This document shows, in pieces, positions 59,101 to 64,000 of a DNA stretch of 64,000 bases. A program made the position numbers and the translations under genes. The notes under the pieces are model-generated. The model saw only the letters and a list, made by a program, of their open reading frames with translations. It did no database searches and was not told the DNA's origin. This stretch comes from Oxytricha trifallax. Lineage: Eukaryota; Ciliophora; Spirotrichea; Sporadotrichida; Oxytrichidae. The DNA is taken from assembly GCA_000711775.1 (NCBI GenBank), contig ARYC01017123.1, positions 87,507 through 151,506 on the forward strand, in the 5' to 3' direction. Numbering within the stretch: position 1 is the first letter of the stretch; the number at the start of each line of letters is the position of its first letter.

Positions 59101-62100
59101 TAATATGTTTAATTCTATTAAAAATTTTTAATAAGATTTTTATTTTCTACAAGTTAGCTAAGGTATTTAACTTAGAATATCTTTGAACTTCGTGAATAAA
59201 AATTTAAAAATAGAAAAGTTATTTTATAAATAATCAAAATCAAAAATTCTATATATTTCTAAGTATATATTTATTTATAATAAAATATCTAATTAAAGAT
59301 TCAGAGAGATATAATTAAAATATAAAGGATAGAATCCTAAATATCATAGAAAATTGAAAAATATGATAATTTATAAAATAATTATGGATAAACCATTTTA
59401 AATAATTAATACATTTTAACTGTTAATCTTTTCATTATTAGATGTAAATTCTAATTAATCTTTGTTTTTCATCATCAATAATTATTTATTCGTAAGATAT
59501 TAAAATTTTATTGTTTTATGTAAGAATCCTTATTATCATTATAGTAAATTATTATCTATATCAAATTAATTAAAAAGGCAATAAATGCTAAAAATTATAA
59601 ATATATTGTTTACTTTAATTTAAATTATTATATTTCAGTTATAAAAAATAAAAATATTTTGTAATTACACTTTAAAGCATATTGGAGTAATTCCTCATTA
59701 TGAAGTAAACTTGTGATATGTCCAAATTAGTAATAGTTTCACTTAATTTAATACCAAAATTAAATGTAAGAACTGAAGAGAGCTAAGAAATAAATAATTT
59801 ACCATATTTTTTTCTTCTATCAATACCATTTAAAATATTTATGGTTATAGCTTATTAATCTACAGTTAATTTTCTCGTTGATAAAATTTCACCATCGGAT
59901 GATAAAAAAAATAACCCAATCAAAATAATAGACTAAGAAGAAAAATAATTAAAAACTTTATTCCCTTCAAATGTAAAAATTGTTATTGAAATTTTTGAGT
60001 TCAAATAATATAAATTGTGAAGGTTTTTTGTTTTTAAGAAATTTTTCTTTTCTACTATCATCTTTTTCAATTTTGGATGCTTTTAATATTAAGAAATTTT
60101 AAAAACTTTTATTTTTTTGTATATTTTATACTTTGCAACTCTTATTGGTGGATAGCTTATTTATGTAAAAGATAGAGTTAAAAACGCTGATATAAATAAA
60201 TAAATTTGATAGACAATAAAAATGGAAATAAAAATAGGAAGTTACACCAAAAATAAAATAAAAAAGAAAAATGTTTAACCTAGATTATTTAATTCAAGTT
60301 ATAACATAATACTAAAATATAAGATAGAATACTATTTCTCATCACCAACTCAACATAATAAAACCAAAAGAAAACACATATATAGATAAATTTGGAAATT
60401 GCTAATAGCACCATCATAGAAAAAGATCGACCTTAAATTGGTCCTTACCTTAATCTTAATAAAACTTATAAAAATAAATTTAGAAGATTTTATTATAAAA
60501 TAATTTTTTTATCTAAACCAGTCTAATTCTGGTAACTTTTAAATAGTATAATTATCAAACATATTGCTCTTTTTATTAAGATCATTTTTAAAACTAAATT
60601 TCACTTATCGGTATTGTAGTAAAACATAATCGTAACTTTTTAAATTTTATATGATAAAAAACAGTAAAATATGCTTCAATATGTTGAAGTAAATCCTCAA
60701 AAAATTAATAAAGCTAACTTCTATTGTAAACAAACCTATTAGATTTATTGACTTAAAATTCTACGATCATATTAAATATACAATCTTTATTAGGTATAGA
60801 TTAGAAATAAGCGGAATCTCGGCATTTAAGATAAGCTAAGCGATATGACATTATAATCTTAAATCTCTCTATCATAATTGAAAATAAAAATATATAGTTA
60901 AAATTACAAAATAAGAACTTATTAATAAGTTAAATAGTTTATTGCTCAACATTCTTGATGCCTAAAATAATATTAATTATATATCACATACAAGAATAAT
61001 GAATATAAATAATAAAGAAAGTTTTACATTCTTAGGTTAGACATTCTTATAAATTGAAGAAAATAATAATTTTTTATAAATTAATATCATAAATAAATCT
61101 GAAGGTTACTAAAGTCCTTTGTTTCATTTTGATATTTTTGTGAGAAAATAATAAATTTATTAAATATATTAATAATTAATCTTATAATTTTCTTTTTAAA
61201 TATATCTAAATCAATCAATATTAAAAGTAACTGATGTCTAAACATCTAAAAGACAGTAAAAATAGTTTTAGTTTTTTTATAGTTTTTATATTCCTCTAAT
61301 TATACCTGATAACAAAATTAATGCTTTACAACACTGACTTTACAAATATATTTTAATCACAATTTAATGTATGTTAGAGTTTTTATTTATACATTTGTCT
61401 CTAGATTTTATATAAAATTTAAAATAGTCTTAAAGGATAATAATAACATTATCATAACCTCTATTGATTTAGATTTTTTTTATTTAGACTATAATTTGAA
61501 ATTAATTATCAATTTTATAAATAACATGCAGATTTCTTAAAACATATCTTTAATTTTCAGCGTATATTGAAGTGAAAACAAAATAGAAAAAATAATGTTT
61601 TAAATTCTTTACTTCATTTTCGAAAACATCCCAAAAGTGAACCTAACTATTTATGTTGTTAAGCTTTTCATATTTATATAAAATTGTCAAATATTAAAGT
61701 TTTACTTCAAAATCGTTGCTTCAATAATATTTATTCCTTTTTGATGTTTTAATTTAAAATATTATGAATTTTTTAACACAAAAAATAAATGAATATGTTA
61801 TTAACCATTAAGTTATCTTTTCCTCAAAATTTTATTTAGATGGCAATTAAATTATTGAATTTTTTTTAAATTATAAATATATTGAAAAATATTTATTAAT
61901 TAGTAAACAAACTTTTAATCAAATAGAAAATGAAATAAAAGATAAGCATCTAAAAAATCAAATCCTAAAAATACATAAATTTAACTTAAATTTATTCTTT
62001 TAAATTATTTTAATATCACTCATAAATATTACAGTTAATGAACCACAAAACCTGATAGAACTGGTTCTATAACAAAAATAAAATAAATGCTTTATGATGC

Positions 62101-62218
62101 TATATAAATATATATATATTAATAAAAAGTAAACATTTAACATAATACAGTTTTTTGTTATTAAAATTTATTTTTAAATTAATTTATATTCAAAATTATA
62201 ATGAGTTTTTGCTTGCAG
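56101..62218. other. Six kilobases of featureless AT-rich DNA
   Basis: The most AT-extreme part of the window. I found no coding motif, RNA, inverted repeat or direct repeat. It may be intergenic germline filler, or the worn interior of an element that starts at 54491. Confidence 0.45.
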
Positions 62219-62879
62219 GTCAAACACACCCCCTCATAATTTACTATTTTTATTTGTAATCTTGTAGAGTTTTTGACGCTGAGCAAGATTGTCAGAAGTG
62301 CCATTTAATTGTGAGTAATAGTTTTAGAGCAAAGACCAAAATTAAATTCATTTTGCACATAAAATCATCATAAAATAGTCAAAAATTGAAAATAATTTAA
62401 AATAGTCAAAAACTGAAAATAATTTTTCTATTTATATTTTTTTAAAAATCATTATTGGTTTTTTTTGTCATATTCTGGATAAACTATGATACTATAAGTA
62501 ATATTTTGGAAAGTATTTATTTATTTTTTTCATATTTAATAATTTTAGCATTTATTTTGCATTCTTGAATTAAAAATTTACTTTCCAAAATATTACTTAT
62601 AGTATCATAGTTTATCCAGAATATGACAAAAACAACCAATAATGATTTTTAAAAAAATATAAATAGAAAAATTATTTTCAGTTTTTGACTATTTTAAATT
62701 ATTTTCAATTTTTGACTATTTTATGATGATTTTATGTGCAAAATGAATTTAATTTGGTCTTTTTACCTCTACAAACTATTAACTCACAATTAAATGGCAC
62801 TTCTGACAATCTTGCTCAGCGTCAAAAACTCTATAAGATTAAAAATAGAAATAGTAAATTATGTGGGGGTGTGTTTACC
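62219..62879. mobile_element. Foldback element whose arms contain coding-like sequence
   Basis: Arms of about 298 bp (62219-62515 and 62579-62879) are inverted repeats around a 63 bp spacer. The outer tips contain AAACACACCCCC. Each arm, read inward, encodes RVFDAEQDCQKCHLIVS, with a CxxC pair. On the right side this frame is continuous with the minus-strand ORF at 62880-63300. It may therefore be an inverted duplication of a gene end rather than a MITE. Confidence 0.8.
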
Positions 62880-63300
62880 CAGATATCCAGAATTTTGAAC
62901 TTAATTAAAGAAATTGATTATAGTAGTAAATGAGTAATCTCAAAATTAAATTTAACATATCACTATTTAATACTAAAATCAAGTCAACCATAGTCATTAC
63001 ATAGTTATATATAAGTAAGTTATCTTTACAATCCCTGACTTGACAGCCGTGAAGACAAAAAAACTCAGAAATACCCTAGCGCTCCCCATTCAACATCAAT
63101 CCTAAGTAAAATGCATGCGCATTAAAAACATTCCACAAAGAACTCGCAGAGTTCTGCTTTATGTAAACAATATAAGGGGGCGTGATAAAACTCTTAACAG
63201 ACCCACCTCTAATAAGAATATAGTCTGTGTCCTTTTGCTGTGGTAGAATCATTAACCAAAACTGTTGAGGGAGAAAATAACTTAAAATTAACTTTTCAGG
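62880..63300 (-). CDS. Unknown ORF continuing into the foldback
   Basis: A TGA-free frame starting after a TGA near 63306 reads PEKLILSYFLPQQFWLMIL, then KDTDYILIRGGSVKSFITPP, then ASSLWNVFNAHAFYLGLMLN and ISEFFCLHGCQVRDCKDNLL. It continues into the right foldback arm. Composition and local G+C (CGCCCCC, GGTGGGTC codons) are clearly above background, so it is probably real coding sequence. No family is recognised. The first in-frame ATG is near 63250. It lies just downstream of the membrane-protein frame at 63296-63550 and could be its continuation through a frameshift. Confidence 0.4.
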
Positions 63301-63550
63301 CTTTCTTAATCACACTTTTGAAGACTGAGCAGAAATAGCAAACTATACCTAATACCAATAAAGCTGAAATAAAAACAAATAGCTCATCTATAAAGGTAAA
63401 TATTAAGCGTGAAGTGAACTTGAGGATTTTGGAACAGAAGGATTGAATCACGTCGATTGAGATCAATAAAGAGAACACTGCGACCTCAACCAAATCTAAG
63501 AAAAATCTAGTGTGGATGAAATTAAATATTATTGAGTGTCCAGACTCGGG
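63296..63550 (-). pseudogene. Membrane-protein fragment
   Basis: The frame runs from a TGA at 63551-63553 to TGA 63296-63298 without an ATG. It includes FLDLVEVAVFSLLISIDVIQ, a charged hinge (SFCSKILKFTSR), then ELFVFISALLVLGIVCYFCS and KSVIKKA. It contains two probable transmembrane segments with a lysine-rich end. No family is recognised. With no start codon and a different frame following directly, it is a fragment or an exon. Confidence 0.4.
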
Positions 63551-63553
63551 TCA

Positions 63554-64000
63554 AAGAGAGAAACCATTTACTTTAATTTACAAATTTAATAATAGAAAAT
63601 AATTATTTTTCAAAAAAAAATGAAGAGAAAATTAAATAAAAAGTCAAAATTTTATCTATTTGTAACATTTATATACTAGAATTGTAGCACGCATTGAGTT
63701 GCATCCGAATAGTTAAATTATTTAAAATTAAAATTTTTTAATGAGTGGAATTTCAATCAATGAACTTTCCATACTCAAATTATTTTTATAATCTTTTATT
63801 TTTAAATTTTTAATTAAAATTAAATTTCAAAAATTTATAATTGATAAAAGTTTTTAATTTTTAATTTTTAATTTTTAATTTATATTTGTAAATTAATTTT
63901 ATATTTTAGAAATTTGTTTATTCAATAAAATACTATTATTATAAAATTATAATTATTTATTTTGTTTATTCAAAGTTTTTAAATTATAATTATAGATCGC
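63554..64000. other. AT-rich DNA to the window end
   Basis: Includes a TTTTTAATT tandem run near 63855-63880. No gene or RNA was seen. Confidence 0.4.

Noticed and set aside
1..64000. CRISPR arrays, bacterial operons, rRNA genes, telomere repeats, Tetrahymena-type chromosome breakage sequence
   Set aside because: I scanned for regular repeat-spacer patterns, ribosomal sequence, G4T2/G4T4-type runs and TTAAACCAACCTCTTT-like words and saw none.
1..64000. Mitochondrial origin because of high AT content
   Set aside because: LINE, mariner, MT-A70, MORN, ankyrin and LRR sequences and the TAA/TAG = Gln code point to a nuclear genome.

Overview
The window is very AT-rich eukaryotic DNA (roughly three quarters A+T). 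Its recognisable genes make sense only if TAA and TAG are read as glutamine and TGA as the main stop. This is seen most clearly in a 272-codon frame at 38825-39643, in a Rep/SF3-helicase-like gene at 40099-41518, and in a LINE at 26790-30110. That code, the AT content, the density of transposons, the scarcity of intact genes and the gene relics of repeat families (MORN, ankyrin, leucine-rich) fit a ciliate germline (micronuclear) region of the Tetrahymena/oligohymenophorean or spirotrich type. The species is an inference. With only TGA as stop, random frames here run about 58 codons on average, so an open frame alone is weak evidence. I relied on homology within the window, family motifs and local composition. 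All translations were done by eye.

Layout. 946-2841 is a 1.9 kb element with about 237 bp near-identical terminal inverted repeats (TIRs), carrying a decayed gene with a Rep-like N-terminal region and a superfamily-3 helicase. A second member lies at 39754-41906 with about 318 bp TIRs and an intact Walker A motif. The inner part of each TIR holds short repeats (GGTGGTC type in one, TTGTACA type in the other) that look like iterons. These two elements are the strongest candidates for something undescribed.

11124-39757 is bounded by inverted imperfect terminal modules of about 75 bp. Each is preceded by an open frame that reads outward and ends in a lysine/arginine-rich tail. A third copy of this terminal module and gene lies at 54491-56094. 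They may be the ends of large mobile elements of more than 20 kb. Inside the first interval are a LINE on the minus strand (26790-30110) that is itself interrupted by a 408 bp GC-rich SINE-like insertion with a 15 bp target duplication, a broken MT-A70 methyltransferase (34119-34917), a broken Tc1/mariner transposase (35600-36300), a MORN-repeat fragment and short unassigned relics.

42-54 kb holds broken relics (a paralogue of the 33 kb gene, leucine-rich and ankyrin proteins) and two foldback elements (43138-43690, 51100-51529). 56-62.2 kb is almost featureless AT-rich DNA. The right end carries a 660 bp foldback and two minus-strand frames, one with membrane segments.

Almost every coding trace carries frameshifts, in-frame TGA codons or lost catalytic residues. 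No housekeeping gene, rRNA, confident tRNA, CRISPR array or telomere was found. The whole reads as a graveyard of mobile elements and gene relics of the kind removed when a ciliate builds its somatic nucleus.
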